Notes under the pieces: generated by a model
What the model saw: only the letters and a program-made list of their open reading frames with translations
Told to the model about the DNA's origin: nothing
The model's database searches: none
Made by a program: the position numbers and the translations under genes
NCBI RefSeq assembly: GCF_000499385.1
Contig: NW_013652461.1
Coordinates: 1-64,000, forward strand
Direction: 5' to 3'
Length of the DNA stretch: 64,000 nucleotides
DNA from: Eimeria necatrix
Taxonomy: Eukaryota > Apicomplexa > Conoidasida > Eucoccidiorida > Eimeriidae
Shown here: one piece after another, positions 1 to 10,700 of the stretch
How positions within the stretch are numbered: the first letter of the stretch is position 1
Layout: the number at the start of each line of letters is the position of its first letter

Positions 1-152
1 CCAAACCCCAAACCCCAACCCCCAACGGGTTCGGGGTTTGGTGGGGGTTGGGGGTAGCTGGGGGAGGGCCGGCAGGAGGGCGCTCAAGCGGAGTTTTGCG
101 CTTTTAGGGTTTAGGGTTTAGGGTTTAGGGTTTAGGGTTTAGGGTTTAGGGT
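1..152. repeat. Telomere-like repeat patch at window start
   Basis: The first 25 bases are C-rich heptamer variants (AAACCCC type). They are followed by G-rich variants in the opposite sense (GGGGTTTGGTGGGGG), so the first 60 bases form an imperfect inverted repeat. Bases 104-152 are seven perfect TTTAGGG copies. This matches the plant/apicomplexan-type telomere heptamer, but similar arrays recur internally, so it is not by itself evidence of a chromosome end. Confidence 0.85.
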
Positions 153-281
153 TTGTGGTGCAGGTGGATGAGCTGAACTTGCTGGTGATTCCGGGTTTGC
201 TGCTGCTGAGTGCAGCAAACCCTTTTTTGTTTTCGCTGCCGCTTTGTGAGGGTTTGGCTTTGCTGCCGTGGGTGGGGCCCT

Positions 282-284
282 GGC

Positions 285-321
<37 letters not shown>

Positions 322-378
322 AGCAGTTGCTGAGGCTCTTGGCAGCACCTTCCTGCAGCAGCAGCAGCAGCAAATCAC
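282..378. repeat. CTG/CAG trinucleotide run
   Basis: About 13 CTG units switch to CAG around 320-330 and again at 355-375. All six frames through it give poly-Leu, poly-Ala, poly-Cys, poly-Gln or poly-Ser. No flanking coding signal is recognisable. It is typical of Eimeria repeat-rich segments. Confidence 0.85.
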
Positions 379-444
379 AGTCGGCGTCTGCGCCCTTGCT
401 TTGTCCGTGGCCTTTTCATTCGTCCAGTCCGCGAAGTCAGCTAG

Positions 445-706
445 GGTTTAGGGTTTAGAGTTTAGGGTTTAGGGTTTAGGGTTTAGGGTTTGCGATTTAG
501 GGTTTCGGGTTTAGGGTTTGGGGATTAGGGTTTTGGGGATTAGGGTTTGGGGTTTAGGGTTTGGGGTTTGGGTTGCCCTCGGATCTCTCTTTTCGGGGAA
601 CCGCTTCTTGTGGTTTAGCCCTTTATCGGTTCTAGGGTTTAGGGTTTTAGGGCTTGGAATTAGGGTTTAGGGTTTAGGGTTTAGGGTTTAGGGTTTAGGG
701 TTTGCG
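445..706. repeat. Degenerate TTTAGGG array
   Basis: Blocks of perfect TTTAGGG (445-500, 660-705) flank a degenerate middle with TTTGGGG, TTAGGGTTTTGGGGA and similar variants. The G-rich strand is the plus strand, as at the window start. Confidence 0.85.
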
Positions 707-788
707 TGTAGGCTTGTGATAAAGCTGATGTCTCGCGAGCACCTGCCGCGGTTCCTGCCTGGCGTTTGTTTCTTCGCCGCTGTACGAA

Positions 789-789
789 A

Positions 790-870
<81 letters not shown>
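789..870. repeat. CTG run (about 26 units)
   Basis: A nearly pure CTG tract with one TCTGCTG interruption near 824. It reads as poly-Leu on the plus strand, but the flanking codons show no family resemblance, so I do not call a gene. Confidence 0.9.
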
Positions 871-895
871 TTTCTTTGCTTTTTTCTCGGAAAAT

Positions 896-1180
896 AGGAA
901 TAAATAATATTTTAAAATGATTTAAATTAAATAAATAAAAATAAATAATTTATTTGTTTGTTTTTTCTTCAGAGTTTCTTCTTTAAACCCCCTTTGGGTC
1001 TTCAAATTATTTTCTTTTCTCTTTTGTGTTTGGAGCTCATCGCCGCCCGCCTGAAGCTGCATGTGCGTTCGCTGTTGGTGAGTTTTTTAAATTAATTTAA
1101 TTTAAATTATTTAAATTATTTAAATTATTTATTTTATTTTATTTTATTTTATTTAATTAAATAATTATAAAGCTTTAATT
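896..1180. repeat. AT-rich tract
   Basis: Runs of AAATAAATAA and TTTAAATTATTTAAATT, with TTTTA pentamers at 1125-1155, are interrupted by a short mixed-sequence island at 960-1080. It lies between CTG runs and shows no coding features. Low-melting DNA or a bidirectional regulatory region are possible, but nothing specific is visible. Confidence 0.7.
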
Positions 1181-1232
1181 AAATGCATTTGCTGCTCCCT
1201 GGAAAGCCAGTTGAGAGAAGCGCCCCAGTCAC

Positions 1233-1645
1233 TGATTTGCTGCTGCTGCTGCTGCTGTCTTGCTGCTGCTGCTGCTGTCGGTGATTTGCTGCTGCTGCTG
1301 CTGTTTTCTGCCGTTTTTCTGCTGCTGTTTAGCTGCTGCTGTTTTGCTGCTGATAATGTTCATGCTGCTGCAGCTGGGTTGCTGCTGTTTTGCTGCTGCT
1401 GCTTCTCTGCTGATGATGCTGCTGTTCTCGCTGCTGTTGCTGCTGCCGCTGCAGCAGCAGCTGCTGCTGCTGCAGTACCTGTCGGGGCGGGAGTGTCTGT
1501 GCTGCTGCTGCTGCTGCTGCTGCTGCTGCAGTACCTGTGGGCGCCGGTGTGTCTCTACATTTGCTGCTGCTGCTACCTCTCGCCGCCGGCCCTGCTGCAG
1601 CAGCTGGCAGCAGCGCAGCGGCTTGCTGCTGCTGCTGAGGCCCTC
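1233..1645. repeat. Interrupted CTG/GCT repeat block
   Basis: Clusters of 4-10 CTG units are separated by 5-20 bp of unrelated sequence. Open frames exist on both strands (for example 1211-1789 plus and 1229-1654 minus) but are made almost wholly of Leu, Cys, Ala or Gln runs. Without a recognisable flanking domain they cannot be separated from chance openness of CTG DNA. Confidence 0.8.
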
Positions 1646-1789
1646 GAGCGCCACGGCGCAGGAGATGCTGTTTATTTATTTTCTTTTTCTCTTCTTTTTA
1701 TTTGTCTTTTCGTTTACAAACACATCATCAACAAAAGAAACCGCCCCGCCAAAGGCGTGGCCGATGCAGCCAAACAAAAGCCGCAGTGA

Positions 1790-2280
1790 GCTGGCTAGCT
1801 AGCTAGCTAGCTAGCTAGCCAGCTAGCTAGCTAGCCAGCCAGCTAGCTAGCTAGCTAGCTAGCCAGCTAGCTAGCTAGCCAGCCAGCTAGCTAGCTAGCC
1901 AACCAGCTAGCTAGCTGGCTAGCTAGCTGGCTAGCTAGCTGGCTAGCTAGCTAGCTACTAGCCAGCTAGCTGTGCTCATTGCTGGCTAGCTGGCTGGCTG
2001 GCGGACTAGCTAGCTGGCTGCTTTCAAGCTAGCTAGCTTGCTAGCTAGCTGCCGCCCCCTTTTGGGGCTGCCTAGCTAGCTGTGCAGGCTAGCTAGGCTC
2101 CCGTATGCCTCGTGTGGGCGCCCTCCAATTGGAGCTAGCTAGCTAGCTAGCTAGCTAGCTAGCTACTTAGCCGGCGAGCTAGTGGGCAGGCCAAACGCCC
2201 ATGTCTCGCTACTAGTTAACCAGTGAGCTAGCTAGCTAGCTAGCTAGCTAGCTGGCTGGCTGGCTGGGTGGCTAGCTAGG
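1790..2280. repeat. (GCTA)n tetranucleotide arrays, part 1
   Basis: Repeats of GCTA with frequent CCAGCTAG variants fill 1790-2060, 2133-2165 and 2227-2278. The unit rotates to AGCT and CTAG, both self-complementary, so either strand can fold back on itself. Short unique islands lie between the arrays. No gene is seen here. Confidence 0.9.
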
Positions 2281-2404
2281 CTCTCAGCCTGAATAGGTTT
2301 TCTGCTCTTTGCCGCATTTCTTTGGATGAGTTATGTTGGATTGTGTTGTCTTTATAAAAGTGTATTTGCAGCTTCATTTCTTATTTGACTTTTGCGGACT
2401 GACG

Positions 2405-2420
2405 GGGTGTACGTACACCC
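2405..2420. repeat. 16-bp perfect palindrome centred on TGTACGTACA
   Basis: GGGTGTACGTACACCC is its own reverse complement. Sixteen bases starting inside it (2408-2423, ending CCCGAA) recur exactly at 7695-7710 in intron 2 of the kinase gene. Related TGTACAGACACC-type words occur at 4457 and, inverted, at 2625. It could be a protein-binding site or a dispersed repeat; the sequence does not decide. Confidence 0.6.
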
Positions 2421-2614
2421 GAAACTGCAAATGAATGTGCAAAGGCTTCGCGTCTACGGGGCCCCAGGCATTTACTTTGGAGCAAATTTAAATGAATATA
2501 AGTATAAATATAAATAAAATGCAAATATAAATGCAATATAAATTAAATATAAATGAAATGTGAATATAAATGCACATATAAATGTCGACAGGAAAGTAAA
2601 TGCAAGTGTGAGGC

Positions 2615-2673
2615 CCGCGTGAGCTGTCTGTACACCGCAGCTCACGCGGACTAATTTGAACTGTACAGACAGC
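2615..2673. repeat. Overlapping, mutually exclusive hairpins
   Basis: A 12-bp stem pairs 2615-2626 (CCGCGTGAGCTG) with 2638-2649 across an 11-nt loop. An 11-bp stem pairs 2623-2633 (GCTGTCTGTAC) with 2663-2673. The left arms share GCTG, so only one hairpin can form at a time. No flanking gene is known, so a function is not assigned. Confidence 0.65.
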
Positions 2674-2782
2674 GAGGCGCCTCTTCCTGGATATTTCCCA
2701 ACTCAAGTTTAGCCTTTTGAAAATTAACATTTAAAAAAATAATGCAGCGAGGGGAGCTATAGAGGCTGCGTTGGGGGGCTTG

Positions 2783-3032
2783 GCTAGCTAGCCAGCTAGC
2801 TGGCTAGCTAGCTAGCTAGCTAGCCAGCTAGCTAACGAGTTAGCTGCGGAGCAAGCTAGACTCTCATATGCCTAGCTAGCTAGCCGGCTGGTTGGCTAGC
2901 TAGCGAGCTGGCTAGCTAGCGAGCTGGCTAGCTAGCTAGTAGGTTGACGAGCAAGCTGAAGTCTTTGGCTAGCTGGCTGGCTAGCTAGGTAGCTAGCTAG
3001 CTAGCTAGCTAGCTAGCTAGCTAGCTAGCTAG
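2783..3032. repeat. (GCTA)n tetranucleotide arrays, part 2
   Basis: Same motif family as 1790-2280, with the longest uninterrupted stretch (about 12 units) at 2985-3032. Variant units (GAGCTGGCTAGCTAGC) occur twice in tandem near 2905-2935. Confidence 0.9.
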
Positions 3033-3099
3033 CATCGTGTATAATTCACATTTGTTGGTTTGGCGTTGCCTCGCTAGGCTGGGTTAGAGCTAAAGAAAA

Positions 3100-4672
<1,573 letters not shown>

Positions 4673-4685
4673 GCGAGGGTTCGCG

Positions 4686-5190
4686 GCGCGGGCGCCTCAC
4701 GAGGGTTTAGGGTTTCGAGAGGGTTTGCGCAGGGTTTTAGGCTTCCTAGGAGTGAGAAGGGCTGGGCTAGGGTTTAGGGTTGGGCTAGGGTTTAGGGTTT
4801 AGGCGTGCTTGGTGCTTGGCTAGGTTTGAGGGCCTTGCTAGGGTTTAGGGTTTGGGGAACACCTAGGCAGCGCTGGGAGCCTAACTAGGGTTTAGGGTTT
4901 GTTGTTTGGTAGTAGGGCGTGTTGAGGGTTTAGGGCGTGTCGAGGGTTTAGGGTTTAGGGCGTGTCGAGGGTTTAGGGTTTACAGCGTGTCGAGGGTTTA
5001 GGGTTTAGGGCGTGTTGAGGGTTTAGGGTTTAGGGCGTGTTGAGGGTTTAGGGCTTAAGGCGTGTGGAGGGTTGCGTGTGCGTTGAGGGTTTAGGGTTAG
5101 AGGGGTGTTGCTTGCGGGTTGCGGGGCGGCGCGGGGCTGGGCTCGCGCTAGGGTTTAGGGTTTAGGGTTTAGGGTTTAGGGCTTAGGGTT
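4686..5190. repeat. TTTAGGG array with higher-order variants, G-rich on plus strand
   Basis: TTTAGGG copies are mixed with the composite unit AGGGCGTGTCGAGGGTTT, repeated about six times at 4915-5060. The array ends inside the last coding codons of the kinase gene, so relative to that gene it is a CCCTAAA-rich 3' flank. It is opposite in orientation to the array at 5387-6005. Confidence 0.9.
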
Positions 5191-6235
5191 TGACCACTGG
5201 TGGCTGAGGGCCTCCTGCGCGGAAATCCGCGTGTGGGGGTTGTAGTCCAGCATTCTCGACAACAAGTCCAAACCATCGAGGTCCAACTTGCCGAAAAGAA
5301 CTGCATTTAAGTTCGCCCTTTTGTCGTGTTCGCTGAAGTAGTGGCTTTCCCCCCGGTTCCCGAAGGGGTAGTGCTGCAGCCTGCGCAAACCCTAAACCCT
5401 AAACCCTAAACCCTAAACCCTAAACCCTAAACCCTGAACCCTAAACCCTAAAGCCTAAAGCCTAAGGGCTGGCGCCCCGCCGCGCAGCCCGCCGGAGCCG
5501 GAACGCGCTGGCTCCGCTAAGCGGCCCCAAACCCGAAACCCTCACGCAAACAAACCCTAAACCCTCAAGCAAACAAACCCTAAACCCTCAAGCAAACAAA
5601 CCCTAAACCCTCAAGCAAATAAACCCTAAACCCTCAAGCAAACAAACCCTAAACCCTCAAGCAAACAAACCCTAAACCCTCGCGCAAACAAACCCTAAAC
5701 CCTCAAGCAGCCAAACCCTAAACCCTCGCGCGTCAACACCTTGTAAAACCCTCCCGCGACTACCCAACCCCAAACCCTAAACCCTAACCCCTAACCCCCA
5801 GCCGCCACCGCTGAACCCCAAACCCTAAACCCTCGCGCGGAGGCCGAAAACCGCTCCCCCGCCCCGCGCCAAAACCCACACCCCAAACCCTAAACCCCAA
5901 ACCCTAAACCCTAAACCCCAAACCCTAAACCCCAAACCCCAAACCCCAAACCCTAACCCCAAACCCTAACCCCAAACCCCAAACCCTAAACCCTAAACCC
6001 TAAACGGACGCAGTGCAGTTGGTCCACTCGGCCTCAGTGGGAGTTCCGAGGATTTTGGTGACTCGAATTAAAACTTCGAATTCTTGAGTTCCTTTGAACA
6101 AAGGAATGCCGCGAAACATTTCTGCAATGATGCAGCCAGCGCCCCAGATGTCTGCGCCCAGCCCGTAGTGCGCGCCGGGGTCCTGCAGCAGCCGCGGTCT
6201 TGGGGTTTCTTTGCATCTTTGCGAAGCTTTTGCAT

Positions 6236-6283
<48 letters not shown>

Positions 6284-6759
6284 GCAGCAGCGGCAGCAGC
6301 GGCAGCAGCAGCAGCGCGGAAAACGCGCCGAAACTCCCCAAAATCACGCAAAAACTCCACTAAGTCCTGCTGCTCCGCTGCAGCAGCAGCTGCTGCAGCA
6401 GCATGCTGCTACAGCTGCTGCAGCAGCAGCTGCTGCTGCAGCAGCATGCTGCTGCAGCAGCAGCAGCACGGACTCGAGACTGCCACACCCACCTCGCTGC
6501 CGCCCTCGCCGTCGCCCTTCATGCGGCCCAGCAGCACCTCCAGCGGCCGGTAGTAAATGGTGCAGACAGTGGGAGTTATTTCTCCTGCAGCAGCAAAAAA
6601 CAAAAAAAAACAATTTGCTGCTGCTTCTGGACCCTCAGGCAAGTCCAGCTGCTTCACAAGAGACGCAAACTCAGCAAAAGCTGCTGCAGCTTGCAGCAGC
6701 AAAAAAGAGCCGCAGACACTAACACACCCAGTCTGCCCAGACGCGCCGGCGCAGCCGCA

Positions 6760-6802
<43 letters not shown>

Positions 6803-8271
6803 AAGGTGCATGCGCGCAGCAAAGCCCCACCTGCGTTCGCTCGGAAACTCCTGCAGAGCCCCAAGTCGCCGATCTTGAGGACGCAGTTTTCGTTTTCGGA
6901 AGTCAACATCAAGTTGTCGGGCTTGAGGTCTCGGTGGCAGAGCTGGGAAGAAAGCAAAAAGAAGTCATTTGAAGAAATAAAAGAAAACTGGAGGCCAGCT
7001 GCAAGTATATACAAATATATAAATGCAAATTGCGCATATTTGCACATATAAATGAGAGTTGTACAGATGAACAGCGAAACGGGCTCAAGACGCGCCGCGA
7101 GTGCGGCAGTGCAGACAGCGGCGGCGGCGCATTTGCAAGTTTGCACTTTTCCGGTGGAAATGAATTATTTTGCAATTAAAAAACAATTAATTTCAAATTT
7201 ATATTATATTTGCTTTTCTGCGCTGCCGGCGCGGCTGCTGCTGGCGGCGGCGCCGCACTTTCTCGTTGTGCAGAAACGCCAGTCCGTTCAGAAGTTGAAA
7301 TGCAAGAAGTTTGGCGTGGCGCAGCGGCAGCCCCCACTCGGGCGAAACGCTCGAAGAAGGTTTATTTTCTCTTTGTTTGGCAAGAAGTTTCTTGAGATCG
7401 CCTCCTTCGCAGAGTTCGTAGGCGGCGAAGACGAAGACCTGCGTGGGTTTCAACTCCTCCTGCGCGAGCTGCGTCTGCAGGTCCCGCCGCAGCTGCTCCT
7501 GGCTTTCGCGGTCCGCAGCCGCGTGCTGCTGCCGCGCCCACTGAATTCGCTGCTGATTAATGTTTTCCACCAAACGCGGAAGCTGATCTACAAAAAGATA
7601 CCGCATGCGAACCAAGTTCGGGTGGGTGCCGCAGGACTGAAAACGCAGAAAAACAAAAGTGACGCGCGGCGGTGCGATCTCGCGGCGGCGGAGCTGTACG
7701 TACACCCGAACGCCCGCGCACGACTCGGCTTACGGAAATCGTGGAAAGCTCGCGAATCGTCGTGCAGCCCAATCCGTCTTCTGTTGCAGTTCGCGTTTCG
7801 TCAACATAATATTTAACTGCGAAAGTCTCGCCGCCTCCCACGCCGTCTTCCGGCTCCTCCACGGCGCGGTACACATCGCCGTAGGTGCCGCCGCCCAGCC
7901 GCTCGACCTGCAGCACAAAGGCGCTGCAGCAGCAGCTCCGCGCGCCCTCAGCTGCAGCAACTGCAGCAGACCATCTGCGCAGCTTTTAGCGAGTCTTGCT
8001 GCTGCTTGATCCGCTGCAGATTCGAAACTTTAGCGGCTGAGAGCACCCCTGTAGCACTTAGTGTTCGTAGCTGCTAGTCTCGGGCTGGCCAGCGGCCAGA
8101 AGGGGTACTCGCGGGCAGCTAGCTGCTTCGCTTTGACTCCAGTTTGGCCTGCGTAGAACGGAAAAGCCGTACCAGGCGGAGCCGGTGCTCCCGGGGGTCT
8201 TCGAGGGGGTTGGGGGAACGAAAGGGTATGACTTGTTGAATGAGGTCGACGGTGAACTCCTGCAGCGCCAT
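5176..8271 (-). CDS. CDK-like protein kinase (CRK family), seven exons
   Basis: Proposed exons in transcript order: 8271-8173, 7907-7734, 7636-7259, 6942-6831, 6584-6493, 6182-6006, 5373-5176. All borders are GT..AG and in phase, giving about 409 residues. Visible motifs: Gly-rich loop LGGGTYGDVY, catalytic Lys in FAVKYY (about K65), a PSTAIRE-like helix CTTIREL (E86), CHRDLKPDN (catalytic D222), DLG in place of DFG (D243), activation Thr equivalent near T258, YYRPLEVLLG in place of WYRAPE, GADIWGAGCIIAEM, and the C-lobe LDLLSRMLDYNPHTRISAQEAL. A charged Gln/Glu/Arg-rich insert of about 48 residues (about 109-156) lies between beta4 and beta5. These motifs place it with CDK-type Ser/Thr kinases. 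The altered helix and T-loop make it a divergent apicomplexan CRK, so its cyclin and role cannot be named. The start (ATG at 8271) gives a kinase N-terminus of normal length, but the first exon is the least certain; an alternative acceptor at about 7923 would add a few residues. Confidence 0.82.
5387..6005 (-). repeat. Telomere-like array forming the last intron of the kinase gene
   Basis: Almost the whole intron between exons 6 and 7 is AAACCCT-type repeat (TTTAGGG in the sense strand). Bases about 5540-5725 are a 23-bp higher-order unit, CAAGCAAACAAACCCTAAACC plus CT, repeated about eight times with small changes; 5880-6005 is near-pure AAACCCT/AAACCCC. The donor GTTTAG at 6005 is itself the first heptamer of the array, and the acceptor CTGCAG (5374-5379) lies just beyond its end. 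Confidence 0.88.
6236..6800. repeat. CAG/CTG runs inside kinase introns
   Basis: CAG runs at 6236-6316 and mixed CTG/CAG at 6368-6470 lie in the intron between exons 5 and 6 (6183-6492). A run at 6764-6800 lies in the intron between exons 4 and 5 (6585-6830). The phase-consistent model splices all of them out, so they are not encoded as amino-acid runs in this protein. Confidence 0.75.
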
Positions 8272-8428
8272 CTTCTTGCAGCGGTGCGCCGCAGGCGAAA
8301 GCCAGCAAGTCTGGCGCGAACTTAACAGCCCAAACTTGGCTTCTTCCGCGCGAAACTGAGTCCTTTGCGAAGATCTGCACACTGGTGGCTGTGGGTGTTT
8401 CACCGGGGTTCTGCTGCTCCCGCAGCAG

Positions 8429-8769
8429 CTACTGGCGCCCCGCCATCACTTCCAGCACTAGACAGCTCACATTAACCTGAAATTTCCGCAATTCCGAAAA
8501 GGTAAGGCTGGAAAGGCCTCCGAAAGCTGCTTTGAAGCTCTGGCCACTCTCGCCCAGATCGGTAGGGCTGGTGGGAGCTCGGGGCCAAGTAACACGCCAG
8601 CACTGGAGCTCGCCGGTTGTGCGCCAAAGGCTTTCTCTTGCATTATTTTCAGTCTTTGTTTCTTGAAAATCCGAAATTCTTTCTTCTGGAGAGTGGCAAC
8701 GAGGGGTGTTGCGGGCGAGCTGTTCCTCCGGTTTTGTGCACACTCCGCTTGTCCCGCTACTGAATCCAT
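8429..8769 (-). other. Possible upstream exon or small ORF, not recognised
   Basis: An ATG at 8769 in a good context (GGAAATGG) opens a frame of about 100 residues to 8467, starting MDSVAGQAECAQNRRNSS and containing a basic segment KKEFRIFKKQRLK. It matches no family I know. It could be a 5' exon or leader of the kinase gene or a chance ORF. Codon bias and transcript data would be needed to decide. Confidence 0.2.
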
Positions 8770-8771
8770 TT

Positions 8772-10161
8772 CCGTGCTGATCTATCCTACATTTTTCAAA
8801 TAACAAAGTCTATAGTAGCATTTGGAACTACTTTTAAATGTTACAGCGGCTAACAACGCGTATAGACACCCCATTTCAGATATCGCACGAGGTTCCTGCG
8901 CTGCTCCGGGGCGTCTGTGATCGCGCACTTTTCTGCACTATGCAACGGCTTGCTGGCCGTTAGTTCCCTTAAAATTAAGTTCGCCAAATGCCGCACATTT
9001 CCAGTTTTCTAATAAATAGAAAGGCCTATAGCTTGGCTTTTAGCTCAATCACCATATACCGAACAGCTCCCACGGCTGGGGCAGCGGGAACACGTAAACA
9101 GCTCTTGCTGCTGTTGAATCCTAGTCCCCAAAGTGTGGCTGGTGTTCATTTTAGATTTGCAGGCACTAAAATAAGTGCATGCAGGCGTTTGTTGATAGGC
9201 TGAGCCACTGTAGACACCTCGGTGTCCGGCCCTTGCTAGTTAGGCAGTGCAGAATTGTCTCAACACAACTAGAACATTGACGGCTTCAAATATCTGGGCT
9301 ACTCTTCACTGACTATTGAAGTTGGGCAGCTGCGGCTACCAAAGCTGGAGTCCTCAGCAGCTAAAAAGGGAATGCGAAGTTGTCTATGGGCTTCAGAACA
9401 GCCACGCCAAATGGCCCACACGTTTCTTGCGTGGAATGGTCAGTCTTGTTGAACACGGGGAATGCTCCCATTCTGAGAAGTGAAAAGACGTTTTTCGACA
9501 CACAAAATGCTTCCGTTTCATCTGGAAATACATTTAGCCCCAACAAACGCGCAACAATTTGAGTTCTGACTCTATTACCCTACCATAGTGCTTCTGTGGC
9601 TGGCCGCTACTTCAGAGACTAGCTCAGAAAGTGAAGCTTAGGGTCTAAAGTAGCCTATGCCTTCAAACTTCAGCTTATTCTTGCAGTTTACTGCGGTGTT
9701 ACACTTCTGGAGTGGCACTATGTATATATATATATATATATTCGTTGTGCAGCATATGTGCTTGTCTTCACTACTTTGAAATATTTTCTGTACCCGCCTA
9801 CACCAGGATTCGCTTAAGTCCGTGTGCACGCATAACCACCAGAGCTGCTCAAAACACATTCAAATTAAGAGTCTGAAGCGAGTGCCTGGCTTGCTGGTGA
9901 AGGTAAAGAGCTGCAAATCGGAAGGCATCCTGCAGCACTGCTGCAGTGAGAGCCTGAAGCAAAACGGCCTCGCAGGCGAACCCACGGCCAAGGCACAAAT
10001 CTGTTCCCGCCGCCTCTTGGGCATAAGCAGCAAGATCAAAGGACAGCGAACTGAAGCAGGGGGAAACTGTGAGCTGGAGATGATCTTCTTGGACAAGTGA
10101 ACAGGGAATGGCGGCAAGAAGCAGCAGGCGAGCTTGTCTGACGATTTGACTAAACATCAGC
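8772..10161. other. Intergenic region without recognised genes
   Basis: No frame here shows family resemblance or convincing splice-joined coding. A (TA)n microsatellite of about 20 bp lies at 9722-9742. The region separates the kinase promoter side from the 3' end of the giant minus-strand gene, so it should hold the 3' UTR of the latter. Confidence 0.6.
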
Positions 10162-10700
10162 TCAGCTGCTCTCGTCTTCTGAGCTGCTGGAGCTCTCGTT
10201 TTTGCTGCTGTCGTCGCTGCTGCCGCCGGAGCTGCTCGAGCTGCTGCTGCTGCTATCTGGAGAAGATGAAGCCTCATCGCTGCTGGAGGAAGCTGCAGGG
10301 CTGCTGGACTCCTCTTCGCTTGAACTTGAAGATGACGCCTTTTCAGAGTCAGATTCATTGTCGTCGCTTTCCGATTCTGAGCTGCTTTCTTCGCTGCTAG
10401 AGCCGGAGTTGTCGCTCTCTGTGCTTTCTGAGCTTTCCGCTGCACTCGAAGAGCTGCTGCTGCTGCTGCTGCCGCTACTGCTGGACGCTTTGCTGCTGCC
10501 CCTCTTCTGGCCGTCCTCTTCGCCGTCTTCTGGGGCCGCCTTGATCAAAGATATGACGTCGCTTAATTGCTGGAAGCCTCCAATCAACTTCCGCATGTAA
10601 GAAGCTTCACTCTGCAGCATCCGCTCCGTGTGCAACAAGTTCGTGGCAAACTGCCCGGCAACTGCACGCAAAATAGTTGAAAGCGAAGAAATGTCATGAA
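10162..10700 (-). other. Acidic Ser-rich C-terminus of the giant protein
   Basis: The last exon encodes a short helical lead (SLSTILRAVAGQFATNLLHT) and then, from about 10500 to the stop, a tract made almost only of Ser, Glu and Asp with a few Gly, Ala, Lys and Pro. The many SxxE/D contexts fit casein kinase 2 sites (family knowledge). The codons are mixed AGC/TCx/GAx rather than a pure CAG run, so this looks selected rather than a simple repeat expansion. Confidence 0.7.

Larger units (their letters stand above)
2281..2760. other. Non-repetitive island between GCTA arrays with AT tract and hairpins
   Basis: This island holds a 16-bp perfect palindrome (2405-2420), an ATAAAT-rich tract (2488-2585), and two overlapping inverted-repeat pairs at 2615-2673. 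A minus-strand open frame at 2488-2730 is low-complexity Ile/Tyr sequence from the AT tract and is not convincing. No gene is supported. Confidence 0.6.

Noticed and set aside
1..706. True chromosome end (telomere)
   Set aside because: Arrays are short, degenerate and occur in both orientations internally up to 6 kb; nothing shows that the window starts at an end.
716..907. Poly-Leu ORF on plus strand
   Set aside because: Made almost wholly of a CTG run; no flanking coding signal.
1211..1802. Leu/Cys/Ala-rich ORFs on both strands
   Set aside because: Open only because CTG/CAG repeats lack stops in every frame; no domain.
5540..5725. CRISPR-like periodic repeats
   Set aside because: 23-bp units are contiguous with no unique spacers, and this is a eukaryotic intron of telomere-like sequence.
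10202..10600. Plus-strand Leu/Ser-rich ORF
   Set aside because: Antisense shadow of the acidic Ser-rich exon of the giant gene.
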